This document shows positions 53,334 to 64,000 of a stretch of 64,000 nucleotides of DNA, in pieces. This stretch comes from Agrypnia vestita. Lineage: Eukaryota; Arthropoda; Insecta; Trichoptera; Phryganeidae. The stretch covers positions 62,001 to 126,000 of the forward strand of contig JADDOH010002088.1 in the NCBI GenBank assembly GCA_016648135.1, read 5' to 3'. Below the pieces are notes generated by a model. That model saw only the letters and a list, made by a program, of their open reading frames with translations, did not search any database and was not told the DNA's origin. The stretch's first letter is position 1, and the number at the start of each line of letters is the position of its first letter. The translations under genes were made by a program, and so were the position numbers.

Positions 53334-53847
53334 CTCCAGAAATCTTCAACTGTGTCAAATGCAGTAATTTCCTTTTGCACATCTTCCCAAATGGCGCATT
53401 TGAGTGGCTCGGCTCTAGGTACCACGGCTTCCAAGAGTTCTGAAGTGGGTGCTTTATCAAAGAACCTGTCCCTTCTTCCTTATTAGGAGGATCAGCAGAG
53501 AAGCTGAAATGTTTCAATGTGAAATCAATAAACAAATAGCAATTTAAGAATACTGGTAAAAATTTATATTACTTTCGAATTCGAAAGTCTAATTCCAAAT
53601 TCTAATATGCTACTGTAAAAAAATAGTTGGTAAATTCTTTGGCTTCCGAAGAATATATTTAAAATAAAAATGTTAACTGCCATAGCGACGTGAGAACGAA
53701 AATAGTATGCTGTATGTGTCCGCCATTGAAGAATTTTTATTCAAATGCAAAGCTGGATTTAGATGAATAAGATTAAATCATTTATATGTATAATTTAGAG
53801 CATTGTTAAATATTTACCTGCACTTCCTCAGCCCTAGCAACCTCCAT
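53334..53847 (-). pseudogene. eIF4E-like fragment (two exons, frame broken)
   Basis: Exon 1, 53818-53847: MEVARAEEVQ then CAG|GTAAAT. Exon 2, 53334-53478: EEGTGSLIKHPLQNSWKPWY, the eIF4E cap-binding start (HPLQNxWxLWY). Then the frame is lost by one base around 53400, and a second frame continues AIWEDVQKEITAFDTVEDFW, the next eIF4E motif. No later exon (for example a GGRW-type segment) was found. eIF4E binds the mRNA 5' cap. The exon 2 donor region is duplicated (TATATACCTCCAG twice at 53310-53339). Either a decayed partial duplicate or a real gene with a sequencing error. Confidence 0.65.
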
Positions 53848-55253
53848 CGTGCTTTGTTTTCTGTTTTAAAGTTTCAATTCTCAATCCCGTTGTATTATCA
53901 ACGACGTGTCAATGCAGGCGGTAGACGCCATAGAATAAAGAAAATGGCGACTGACAAGGAACCGGATATTTGTATCAACGTCACGGCTATTCTATGGTTC
54001 GTGCCTTCTCTATTTTGTGGTTCGTGCACAAGATACAAGATGGCTGACGATAAACAATGCGTATGACGTTACGGCTATTCTGTGGCGCTACCTTGTGGTG
54101 GTCACTCGATACTTCGAGTGCCCACCCTCTGCGACCGATCACATCGCGTTTTAATAGAATCATATTTAAGATTTTTATTATAAAAATAATGAATGAAAAC
54201 ATCATCCCACACCATCCACGAATCAATTATAAATAAATTATACACAAAATATAATTTATTTTACTGAATCTATTCCATATATTTTCATAGATATCTGTAA
54301 AATGTGAAATTACCCTATTCAAGAGCTGACAAATGATTGGTTATTGAATTGAAAATTAGAACTGTATATCGAATCACGATTTTAGGTGTGTAATCGAAAT
54401 GCCAAAAAGGGGCTTCTCGTACAGATTTCTGCATTTTATTGTCAATATTTTTTTAGAAAGATTTTGTTTGTCAGCGTGCCAATGCAGCTGTCAAAGTTAT
54501 ACAGCTTTTACACTTTTGAATACGGAATTTTTTTAGACTGAAAATCAATCAAATATGAAAGTGGGTAGACACTTGGACTTTTTTTTTTGAAAACGGACAC
54601 TTTTTTTGAAAAGGAACGTCTCAACAAAGCCATTATGAATTCTTGTCAGCTTTCAAATTCTGTTTACTTGCGAGTCCACGAAAGTTTTGATATTTCTTTT
54701 AAAGATTTTGTTTGCCCCAATTATTTTAAACTAGCTGTAACCCGTCAAAAATGGCGGTACCTTTACATGTCGGTTCCTAAGGAATAAGTATTTATTTATT
54801 TTATTTAAAAAAATGGTAAAAAAACATTTCCAGAATTTTTCGTAAAAAACAATTTGAAAAAAAATGTTTAGATGTATATTTATCACATGCAATAAGCTTT
54901 TGTAATTGATTTGGCGACAACTTTATTATAATTTTTTTCTTTGTGTCATCAAATTGTTAATGCTCTAAAAAATCCAAAATAAAATTATAAAAATAAGTAT
55001 AAAGTACAATTATTAAAATATTATCTTATATAATCAATTATATTTATGTATATTCCACAACATGTTAATTTTTTATAATACAGGATCATATATTAAACAT
55101 AATTATTTTTAAAAATGTCTTGATGTGTTTCTTGTTTAATCACGGTTGAAATGTACCTCAAAATAGTTCATTAAAACTATTTTAAGCAATATCAAACAAT
55201 TTTATTTCTAGGTCACACTTCAATGCATCTATTTATTCTGTCAGCAACTGACA
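53848..55253. other. Intergenic / possible promoter of the eIF4E-like fragment
   Basis: 53860-54150 is GC-richer with repeated CACGGCTATTCT/TACGGCTATTCTGTGG words. 54590-54785 contains a repeat whose inverted partner is at 26535-26600. A minus-strand AATAAA at 55201-55206 probably ends the zinc-finger transcript, 48 nt past its stop. Confidence 0.4.
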
Positions 55254-55430
55254 CTATATATTTGTGGTGGGTTGAGGATGCTTCATCTTAATGTGGTACG
55301 TGAGGTCTTTCCTCCTGGCATAGTTGAAACCGCACTTATCGCAGCAGAACGGCCGCAATCTCCGATGAAAACTGCTGATGTGGCAGGTGAGCGTAGCTTT
55401 GTGTTTATACTTTTTTCCGCATTCTGCACA
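55254..55430 (-). CDS. Zinc-finger gene last exon
   Basis: 177 nt, 58 codons plus stop. Fingers CAECGKKYKHKATLTCHISS (completed by FH) and FCCDKCGFNYARRKDLTYHI (completed by KMKH), then a short PQPTTNI tail. The acceptor is CATATTCAG|. Confidence 0.93.
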   Translation of the reverse strand, partial: CAECGKKYKHKATLTCHISSFHRRLRPFCCDKCGFNYARRKDLTYHIKMKHPQPTTNI

Positions 55431-58400
55431 CTGAATATGAGGATAATGACATAAATTAGAAAATCCTTTAATAATTTAAAAACGAAATTTTATTACTCAT
55501 AATTGAACAATATATTACGAGTTTATATAAAACTTAAATTCATTCAAGATTAGGAATTAAAAATCTTATTAATTGTCAATTTGTAATATTTTATTTTTTA
55601 TAACTAACACGTAACTAACTTTAACCCCCACAAACTTCACACTATCTATCACAGCTAGTACTTTGAAATAAGTTGTACCTAACTAGAATTTGTATAAAAT
55701 AAAATATGTATCTCGTAATATTTAATCACAATTTTTTGTATGATTCAGATATTAATGCAGTAAAACCCCATTAATTCGAACCCCAATAATTCGGCATATT
55801 TCAACATTTTTAAAACACACAATTCCAATAATGTTAATTGAATTTGAAAACCCTAGTATTCATAAAATTTTATAGATCCTTGCGCCTTAAATCAATGCAT
55901 TTTAGGTCACATAATTCCAATTTTTTTTAACAAGTTTCCAAATTATTCTTTTTTTTTAATTTTTAATTTATTTATTTAAATTTATACATATTTTTATTAT
56001 TACAGATCGTGCCAAGCCTTATACAGCTTGTCGGCACGTTTCTTTTTCATTTTCTTGCATAAGTACATAGCATACATATTTAGTTATAGTTAGTTTATAA
56101 AGGATAAAATATATATAGAAAATAATGATATTATATGGACATAACAAGACTTAAAAGTAAACTTAGTAGTGAGACTAGGTATTTGATAATATATGTATTG
56201 TAAAAAAAAACATGAACATCAATATGAATCACTGGGATCAAGATGCATAAAAAATCATGGAACAGCTCAAAGTAGAAATGAAAAGGCATTGAGGCCAACA
56301 GTATGAGGCATGTGACTTGTCTAGATAAAAACTAATAGTGCGCGCGATCATAAAACTGCGTGTGGGGTGTTCTTTATGTGTTTCACGGTATGTCCTCATG
56401 AAATCCACTTGATATCTATACATATTATGTTGCGATCCCTCAAATTCGCGAATCCTATGCAAGCTTTCTTTAGTTGGTGTATACAGGATTATTTGGAAAA
56501 CATTAATAACCTCGCAGGACTATATTCCTGCCTTGATTATGAGTCGAAAATGTTCCAGCACCCATGACCAATATCAATAGTTATGGAGATATGTGACATC
56601 AAAATTTCCATTTTATTTTCAATATTTCTGACTTATTTTTTGTAAAACTTTGGACTATCATTACAGTAACTTATATAACATTCCAATTGGAATTTTTTCA
56701 AGATTTTTATTATTTTATTTAACTTTTATTGAAACTAATGAATTTTTCGTAACCAATATAAACTACTGTAATGATACTTCAACGTTTTGTAAAAAAAAAT
56801 GCAAACTTTGATGTCGCATATCTCCATCACTATTGATATTAGGTCATGATAGCTTGAACATTTTCGACTCATAATCAAGGCAGGAATATAGTTCTGCGAG
56901 GTTATTAATGTTTTCCAAATAACCTTGTATATGCGCCTAACATGCGCGGATAGTTTTAGTGTGCACTAATTCCTCGTACTTTACGCGTTTGAAATTATTT
57001 CCACTTTTTAAAATTTGTTTTAGTGTTAGTATGTGTTTGTTATGTATGTTAAAGTGTTAGTTGTTATTTTATTAGATGTTAGTAAAAATGTTAGTATGTT
57101 AAAATGTTTAATTTATTGTACTCCTAATGACTGCTGTGTGAGTCAAGTAAAAGACAAAATCGAGTAGAGATTGAAGAAGCCTTCCATAAGATCCAAGATA
57201 ACTCTAAATATTTTCGATTATGATCATCCAAACGCAAGGAAATGGAAAAAATATTTCGATTTTTTGTATTAGCATAATAAATATTGCGTTATCAAAATTA
57301 TTTCTTGAAAACTGCAAAAATACAGACGTTTTTCACAAAATCAATAACTCTTTTTCACAATTTTACAATTTTTGGCAAATTTTGCAATCGCATACCAATT
57401 TTTTTTTGGTACCTTGAATTTTGAATTAATGAGGTTCTACTGTATAGTGCATTAAAACCCTATTAACTAGAACCCTGATAATTTTAAATTTGCGGTTATT
57501 CAACATTTTTAAAAACACAAAACCCAAATTATTAATTTTGTTTTAACCCTTTGCACTCAAAAGTTTTTTGATATGTTATTATGTACTCATTTCTTGATAA
57601 AATTCCTCAACTAATTGCTATTTAATTGTACTGATATGATTCTGGTTAAATTATATTGAAAATTAAAAAACCCAATATATTAAAAATATTGAGAAATAAG
57701 ACTTTATTTTCTTGCCGCCACAGCGGCGGCATTCGAGTAATATGGCAATCCATGCCTGCCGCCTCTATGGCGGCACTCGAGTGCTAAGGGTTAAAATATA
57801 ATTTTTTTAAACACAACATTTGAGTTATTTTTTGTGATAATATAGGGCTAGGGATACAGGAAGTTGTAGCCTCGATCAGCGTGGATAGTTTGCGCTAATT
57901 ACTTTTAGTAATATAAAAATTTTAGGATGTTTCATCGGAATATGCAATAATATATATTTTTTAACAAAATTAAAAAGCCGATTTTTCACTAATTTTCTGA
58001 TGACGTTTTTTAATTTGACTCAATTGGTTAATGGGGTTATGCATAATTAAAATTACTTTTTGGTCCCTTGAATTTCAATTTAACAAGTTTTTGCTGTGTT
58101 TTATCAGATTTTTTTTTTTCCAAAATGTATATTTACATGCATGTTTCAATGTAATGACTGCATGCACCTGCTTTTTAGAGTCATCGACATACCATTAATA
58201 TCAAAAATAAAATTGTTATATGAGAGGCAAAAGAAGTTATACAAAAAATACTATTATAAATATGTATTACTTCATTCTTTCAGAGTATATAATATGAGTC
58301 AAAAATATGTTCAAAGAGTGAAATACGCTGCTTACTTCATATTTCTGAACTCCTGTGTGTCTCAACTGATGCTTCGTGAGATTACTGACATTAATAGTGC

Positions 58401-61400
58401 GGTAAGGGCACCACTCGCACACATAAGGCCTTTCTCCTGTGTGTTTCCGCTTATGCAGTATCAAGGAATTGCGCAGGTTGGTGCGGTAGTCACACTGATC
58501 GCAAGCATGCACACGCTCTCTGTGAATCATCAAGTGGGAATACAGAGATCGTTCGTGCGCCAACGTCTTGTTGCATATCTGGAACACAAATATTTTAGTT
58601 AAAATCAAAATTACAGAAGGCCTAATTATCTCAATAGCAAATGTTTCTGGGGTTGGCTGGAATGAACAGAAGATTCAACAATTAAAAACGGTAGAATATT
58701 CTGGGGGAATTGAATAATTACCTACACATCACCACCAATAATACCTAATTCAATTGTCTCATAAATAAAAAGAGAACAGATGAAAAAGCCCAACTGAATT
58801 TAAAACACTTGGTAACTATCCACATTGATGGTTAAAGACTGCTAGTCTTTTTGTATTTTGTATAATTTGAAATCGATAAAATAATTAAAATCAATGAAAA
58901 AACATGAATGTTCATAATTCCATAAGTTTTATATTTGAAAAGAAATCCGTCTTTAAAATATTATGGACTGTGAAGACAGAAGATTTTCAATTATCCAGGA
59001 CAAGGAAAAAATTATTCACAGATTTTAAAAAATCTTTAGAGATTAAATTATAAAAAAATAATAAGCTGCTCTATCCTAATCATTGTACATTGACATCTTC
59101 ATAGCACAAGCCTCTTACATTTACATAAAAAAAATATGGTTTTAAAAACAGATCGATTTTAAAATTGCTTCATTTTACATATTTCGTACTTTGGAATTTT
59201 TATTTTTAAATAGTAATAATAAATGTGTTTTTGATAAAAAAAAAAACAACTTTGAAATAGTGGTTGAAGACTCAAAATGCATGTGTGAATACAATATATT
59301 GTTTAAAATCATCTCTTTATATGAATAAAAAATGTTTTTAAAGCATCACAAAATGTAAAAATTTGTTGCGTATTTAAAAATTTATTACTTTATTAATATT
59401 GAACATTTCTTAATTATTTGAGTACAGTTTTATCATCATATAGCTTTATACTCATAAGAAAATATATTCTTGAACATATTAATTGATTTTTTTCTAGATA
59501 CTGAAAATGTTTATTACTTTTATATAAGAACAAAGGTTCTTTCAAGGTATTGTTCTAAAAAAATTGCAGTCTAGCAGTGATATAAATTAACAATAAAAAC
59601 CAACATTTTTGTAAAAAATGCCGAAATATGCATTTGCAGTGAATGTCCAGTCTTAAGTACATATGAGTACAATTTTTTTATGGGAAAATTCACATAATGA
59701 GAAAAAGTTAAAATAGTATATAATCCCCCCTATTTTCAGAATCACAAAATCGCTATATTATCTTAACAATCATGTCTGTTGATCGCTAACATTTTACACC
59801 TCATCAATTTTGATGTGTATCATGTAGTAGAGAAACATCCATTCATAAGTAACTGTCACTACCTTGTAAAAAAAAAAATGTATTTGAGGCATTTGATAGA
59901 TTTCCTGATATTTCTCATAAAAATTATATACATATGTGCATAAGTAAAAATATCCGAGAATAGGGGGGAATAATAGTTACACACTAAAGCCGACTGTTAT
60001 TACAAGATTGTCAATAATTACTATTTGAAAAATATTTTTTTAGCCAGAATATATCATATTTGGGTACTACACAGTGGCGAGCACAGTTTACGGCTATATT
60101 TAAGTAAGCAATGAATGAATGCTTAGAACAAATATACCTGGAAAGTATGCTTAGTAGAGATGGCAAGGCTAAGAACGATATCGAAAGGAGAGTGACTGTA
60201 GGAAACAAAATACATGGTGCTCCGAATACAATTATAGCCAATAAAAATCTGTCAAAGGAAGCAAGGCTAGTGGCACATAATGTAACTTTGATGTATGGAA
60301 GTCTGTCTGTCTGTCTATACATCTGGAATAGGCAAAAAAGGAATGAAAGAAGACTAAAAGTGGTGGAAATGCCATCACTAAGGTGCTTGTGTGGAAAATA
60401 TTTTGGTCGAGAGTGAGGAATGAATAATTAGAGTAAATGTAGTGCTGGCGGTAGTGTCTCAGATAGAATAAAGAAAAGATCGAAGAGATGGTTTTATCAT
60501 GTGAAAGGTACGAGCGAGGAAAGAATAGTTAAGAAAATATATGAGGCGAGTCTTGAAGGCAGCAGAAACAGAGGGCATCCACAAAAGACCCGGCACAATC
60601 AGATATTAAAAATATTGGAGGTTGGCCCTGTTAAAAGCTTCAACAACTGTAAAGCATGCACGAGAATATATAAATGACGTGATGGTTAGTTAGCAGGGGC
60701 GTGCAGTGGGAACAAGAAGCATGACTTTTCCTAAGCATATATTTTGAAAAGAAACTGAAATAAGATCTTGTGTATAGTTTTCTGGGATATTCTGCCGTGT
60801 ATATGTGACCTCTCTGGCTGATGTTTCGGATCCCATTGCAGGGTCCATCGTCAGGGCTGATGTGAAATAAGAGATATCTCATAATATTCAAATCACAATA
60901 ATTAACATTTTATTCAAATTTTAATATTTCATAATACTCTGCCAGATAAATATTTAATTTCTATATTTTTTCCCAAATATACGGTTGAGGCTGGTCATCC
61001 GTTTTTCAAACTGCGAAAGTGTTGAATTGCGTTGATAGATCATGCTATTTCAATACGAGAACAAGACATGGACAAACCTTATATCAGGTAAACATTACAT
61101 GAGCGTACATATTTATGTATTTCTTGCAAGACAGAAAGGCTGCGAGGAAACGAGACAGCCATATGGAGTGCCGGTGCTTAAAATATAAAGAACCACCCGA
61201 GAGTCCGACAGCTGCTCGTGCCGCAAACCTATTATCACCCGAATTCTGAATGTTTTAAGTCTAGAATTAAAAAAAACATATTTACATTTCTCCAATAATT
61301 TATGTATTGTAAAAAAATAGTAAACAACCATTTTTCTTACATAACTGTAATTTAAAAATTATGTCGCATAGGTACATTTAGGTATTATTTTGACTTCCGG

Positions 61401-62762
61401 CTTGTGACTTTGACCAAATAATTTTACGAATTTAAAACGAAAAACGATCCACATATTTATAGTACACATTAAACTGAATTCAGAAATAAAATGCGTTTTC
61501 AGTTATTTCTTGCATCGAAACATTGATCCGCACGAATAAATTTTATTAATTGTTTAAATGATTGAACTTGGTATACATTTGCAAATTACAACGTTGCAAT
61601 GTTTTACACACTTATGCGCATGCGCGGACACAAACTGCGACGTTGTCAAACTTCAGATAAGTACGTGAAATGAACGCACTTTCAACATTGAATATTTCGA
61701 TAATATAAATAAATCAGTATATATTTAGCCAAAAACCTTATTGTAGCAGTGAAACTCAAAAGTTTTTGGCAATATAATACGCTATAAATTAACAATAAAG
61801 TAATATTTGCATAGAATATATGTTTTACAGTGACTTTATATTGACAAAATAAAACATTCACAAAGGCACGGCCGCCGGTTAATGCAACATCGGTTTAATA
61901 ACGACATTTCTATCCATGTTTTCGAACATAATCATACTGTGTTTTTTTTTTTTTTAAATAATAATTAACTTGTTTCTAATAAAAAAAAACTAACTTTTAA
62001 ATAGTGGGTGAGGATTCAAAGTGGGATTAAGCAGAATACATATATCGTTTAAGATCATCTCTATATATGAATAACAAGCGTTTGAGAATCATCAAAAAAA
62101 GTAAAAATTTCTTGCAAATCTAAAAACCTATAACTTTGTTAATATTGAATATTTCTTAAATACCTTAATACGTATTCTAGATAATTAAGTGAACTTTATA
62201 CCTATAAAAAAACATATTATGCCTACATACAAATATTAATTAAAACGTTGTTCTCTCTAGAACACTAAAAACGATTATTTTGCCGCGGCCTGTCGATTAA
62301 TGCCTATATTTTTCTTAATTATTGTAAATAATGTTCAGTTTATTACTTTTATATAAGAACAAAGGGTCTATCTAAGTTATCATCCTAAAAAATTGCAGTC
62401 TATCTTATACACTCTGATATAAATTAATAATAAAAACCCACATTTTCGTAAAAGAAAGCCGAATTATGCATTTGCAGTGAATGTGCCGCCTTAAATAAGT
62501 CATGCTTCTTGTTCCCACTGCACGTGACTATTAGTTAGTTAGTAAATATAAGCTTGACATAAAATATAAATATTTCATACCGGACAAGAAACCTGTGTAG
62601 AAGCTGTGTGTTGGAAACGCATGTGGTTACGTAAGATGGTCAACGAGCCGAGGGTCCCATGGCACAGGGGGCAAACAAACAGGTGGCCGAGCTCTAACGT
62701 GTTGCAGGAGCCTCTATCATGCTGCGTCATGTGGGTCTCCAAGGCCTTTCGGTTCTTTAACT
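55254..62762 (-). CDS. C2H2 zinc-finger protein, 3' part (three exons)
   Basis: Exons, minus strand: 62581-62762, 58336-58578 and 55254-55430 (TAG stop at 55256-55254). All are in one frame across CCG|GTATGA and GAA|GTAAGC donors. The visible 200 residues hold one partial finger (LKNRKALETHMTQH) and six complete C2H2 fingers, with a TGERPY-type linker between two of them. Linked fingers of this type usually bind DNA in the nucleus. No effector domain is visible. The gene continues upstream, possibly beyond the window. Transposons fill both introns. The exact family member was not recognised. Confidence 0.9.
55758..57442. mobile_element. Pogo/Tigger-type element with a nested MITE
   Basis: The left end CAGTAAAACCCCATTAATTC matches 25637; the right end ATGAGGTTCTACTG is followed by TA (57443-57444). 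The left flank is not TA, so the left boundary may be eroded. No transposase recognised. It holds the fold-back MITE 56482-56929. Confidence 0.65.
56482..56929. mobile_element. TA-flanked fold-back MITE, copy 2 (448 bp)
   Basis: Ends TACAGGATTATTTGGAAAAC and complement, TA at 56480-56481 and 56930-56931. Same family as 51696-52239, about 100 bp shorter in the middle. Confidence 0.9.
57450..58096. mobile_element. Degenerate pogo/Tigger-type MITE
   Basis: The left end CATTAAAACCCTATTAACTA and right end ACAAGTTTTTGCTG are diverged forms of the family ends. It lies head-to-tail with the element ending at 57442. Confidence 0.55.
58336..58578 (-). CDS. Zinc-finger gene middle exon
   Basis: 243 nt, phase 0. 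It completes CPICNKTLAHERSLYSHLMI and encodes CDQCDYRTNLRNSLILHKRK and CEWCPYRTINVSNLTKHQLR, joined by HTGERPYV. The acceptor is GTGTTCCAG|. Confidence 0.95.
59225..59660. repeat. Partial second copy of the hAT interior (60694-62530)
   Basis: Shares ATATAAGAACAAAGG, AAATTGCAGTCTA and ATGCATTTGCAGTGAATGT in the same order with 61960-62480, at roughly 80% by eye. The terminal sequences are not present. Confidence 0.65.
60095..60685 (+). mobile_element. Degenerate LINE reverse-transcriptase 3' fragment
   Basis: The plus strand reads YLESMLSRDGKAKNDIERRV, SKEARLVAHNVTLMYGS and later GHPQKTRHNQ-like and KACTRIYK segments, typical of the C-terminal half of an insect non-LTR reverse transcriptase. 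Same family as 19290-19665. Several frame breaks. Confidence 0.75.
60694..62530. mobile_element. hAT-type non-autonomous element (1.84 kb)
   Basis: The left end CAGGGGCGTGCAGTGGGAAC continues to AAGAAGCATGACTT; the right end carries the complement but is degenerate in its last six bases. Perfect 8-bp duplication TTAGTTAG at 60686-60693 and 62531-62538. No transposase recognised. In the zinc-finger gene intron. Confidence 0.85.
62581..62762 (-). CDS. Zinc-finger gene, first visible exon
   Basis: 182 nt. The first two bases finish a split codon, followed by LKNRKALETHMTQHDRGS and the finger CPLCHGTLGSLTILRNHMRF (QH follows). It ends VSCP|, so the next finger's first Cys is on this exon and its second on the next. 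The acceptor is GTCCGGCAG|. Confidence 0.9.
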
Positions 62763-64000
62763 CTGCCGGACATTTTCTTAAATAGCAATTTTCTTTAATT
62801 CAAGTTTTACGGTTTCTAATTCCCAAAAAACAATTTTGCAAATCATAAATACAAAGCGAATTATGTTGTTTAGATTTATTTATTCAACCCTCATTTATAG
62901 CTGAAGAAAAATAAAGAATAGTATTGTTTTTTTTTCAATTCCTATTACTTCTTATTCGGCTGCTGCTGAGGAGTCAAAGATTAATCATTTTTAATTTGAA
63001 AATAACAGGTATTTATTTCATTACATTATTTTAATTTGGGAAAATAAAACAATGTAATGGAAAAATTATTTACATGGCTTCATTATTTGCCTTTTAAATT
63101 TATGCTAGGCATATCTTGCATGAAATTCAACTTATGACAAATGTATTGGAACGGAATACTGTTTGAGTCGGGAATTACCTGTTGATTGTTACTTTATTAA
63201 TGATTAAAATATCATAATACATGTATATGAAAAAAATAACAATCATAATCAGCACCTAAATATTGTTATTTAATTACATATACCATTTAATTACATATAC
63301 ATATACCAAAAAAATAATAATCATAATCAGCACCTAAATATTGGTATTTAATTACATATACCATTCCACCATTATAATCATGTTAAGCTTTTAAAAAACA
63401 ATTAATTACAGCTTTCAGCATGAATAAAAAAATAAAAATAGAGTAACTGAGAGAAACATATGCACGCATGTTTATGCTAGAGCAGGCCGAAGAGACTCTT
63501 GTAATTGGGATAATGGGCAGAGTCTTAATTAATAATGTATTATTCTTTACGTATCATATTCTGTTAGTGTCTAATAAAAAAAAAAAAATATCAGTGATTG
63601 ACTCATATCACTAGTTAGAAGTTTCCATTTAGTACCCAAAACCAGACAAAGAATGATAAAATCATTTGGAAATACTACTCATTAAAATAAGATTACTGCA
63701 AGTCGTCATTCCCATTGGGATCTTAAGATTGTTATTCCTACACTTAATAGACGAGAATAAAAAAAAATACACGAGATGTAGGTGTAGGTATACGTCAGTG
63801 TTCATCGTACTCAAATAAGGAGATTTGTATATTTTAACATATCTTTCTCAAATTAAATACATTTATTTGCGGTGTCCAATATCTGCAATACCTTCAGTGA
63901 TTTCTCCAGGCAGTCTGATCTGACAGAGCTTCAAATGGATTACCAAAGTACCTATCGCAAACGTAACCTCTCAATTCTCATGTTTCGACTAAAATTACAT
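62763..64000. other. Upstream intron of the zinc-finger gene, to window edge
   Basis: AT-rich. A 50-bp stretch beginning AATCATAATCAGCACCTAAA is duplicated at 63241 and 63319. A GC-richer block at 63880-63985 (minus: TACGTTTGCGATAGG...) could be an exon or repeat, but no frame was convincing. Confidence 0.4.

Noticed and set aside
58096..58602. 168-codon plus-strand frame
   Set aside because: Antisense of the zinc-finger exon 58336-58578, whose minus-strand frame has clear C2H2 motifs.
63880..63985. Possible zinc-finger exon at the window edge (minus strand reads YVCDRYFG...)
   Set aside because: Only one Cys of a finger is present, a stop follows after about 20 residues, and no phase joins the exon at 62762 convincingly.

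Overview
This is AT-rich, intron-rich animal DNA, most likely from an insect. The evidence is short exons separated by large transposon-filled introns, a cecropia-type mariner, Penelope/hAT/Harbinger/Kolobok relics, and a short (TTAGG)n tract, which is the usual insect telomere motif. The species is not identified. There are no operons, CRISPR arrays or prokaryotic features.

Layout. (1) 584-13675, + strand: the 3' two fifths of a T-type (Cav3) voltage-gated calcium channel alpha-1 gene. Eleven exons cover the end of the II-III linker, domains III and IV and the C-terminal tail, and give 1,332 residues in one continuous frame. Its introns hold a fold-back element with a nested SINE, a broken mariner inside a LINE tail, a 5'-inverted LINE, a Penelope-like remnant and a snapback MITE. 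(2) 13676-21640: a long AT-rich 3' UTR/intergenic stretch ending where poly(A) signals of two convergent genes meet. (3) 21640-39337, - strand: a complete LUC7L3 (CROP)-type U1 snRNP splicing factor, seven coding exons and 352 residues. Downstream of its stop lies a run of exon-like segments whose donors all lack +5G. Its 10.6-kb intron 6 contains an apparently intact mariner (28608-29893), pogo/Tigger and Harbinger-like MITEs, a palindromic ~375-bp repeat cluster, a TTAGG tract and a cluster of GC-rich hairpins. (4) 39.4-52.3 kb: a transposon island. A fragmented minus-strand LINE carries a 3.5-kb Harbinger-ended insertion, which itself contains a hAT element (with a solo LTR inside), a TA-flanked element (with a truncated LINE inside) and a SINE. 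A Kolobok-like element and more MITEs follow. (5) 52.3-53.85 kb, - strand: P-element-like transposase remnants and a two-exon eIF4E-like fragment with a reading-frame break. (6) 55254-62762 and probably beyond, - strand: the 3' end of a C2H2 zinc-finger gene (three exons, six complete fingers plus one partial), with MITEs and a hAT element in its introns.

The channel, the splicing factor and the zinc-finger gene are unrelated neighbours. The most unusual signals are the LUC7L3 tail, where a 5'-splice-site selection factor seems followed by exons using one atypical 5'-splice-site class, and the multi-level nested insertions whose target-site duplications can still be read. All calls come from reading the sequence; no alignment or expression data were used.
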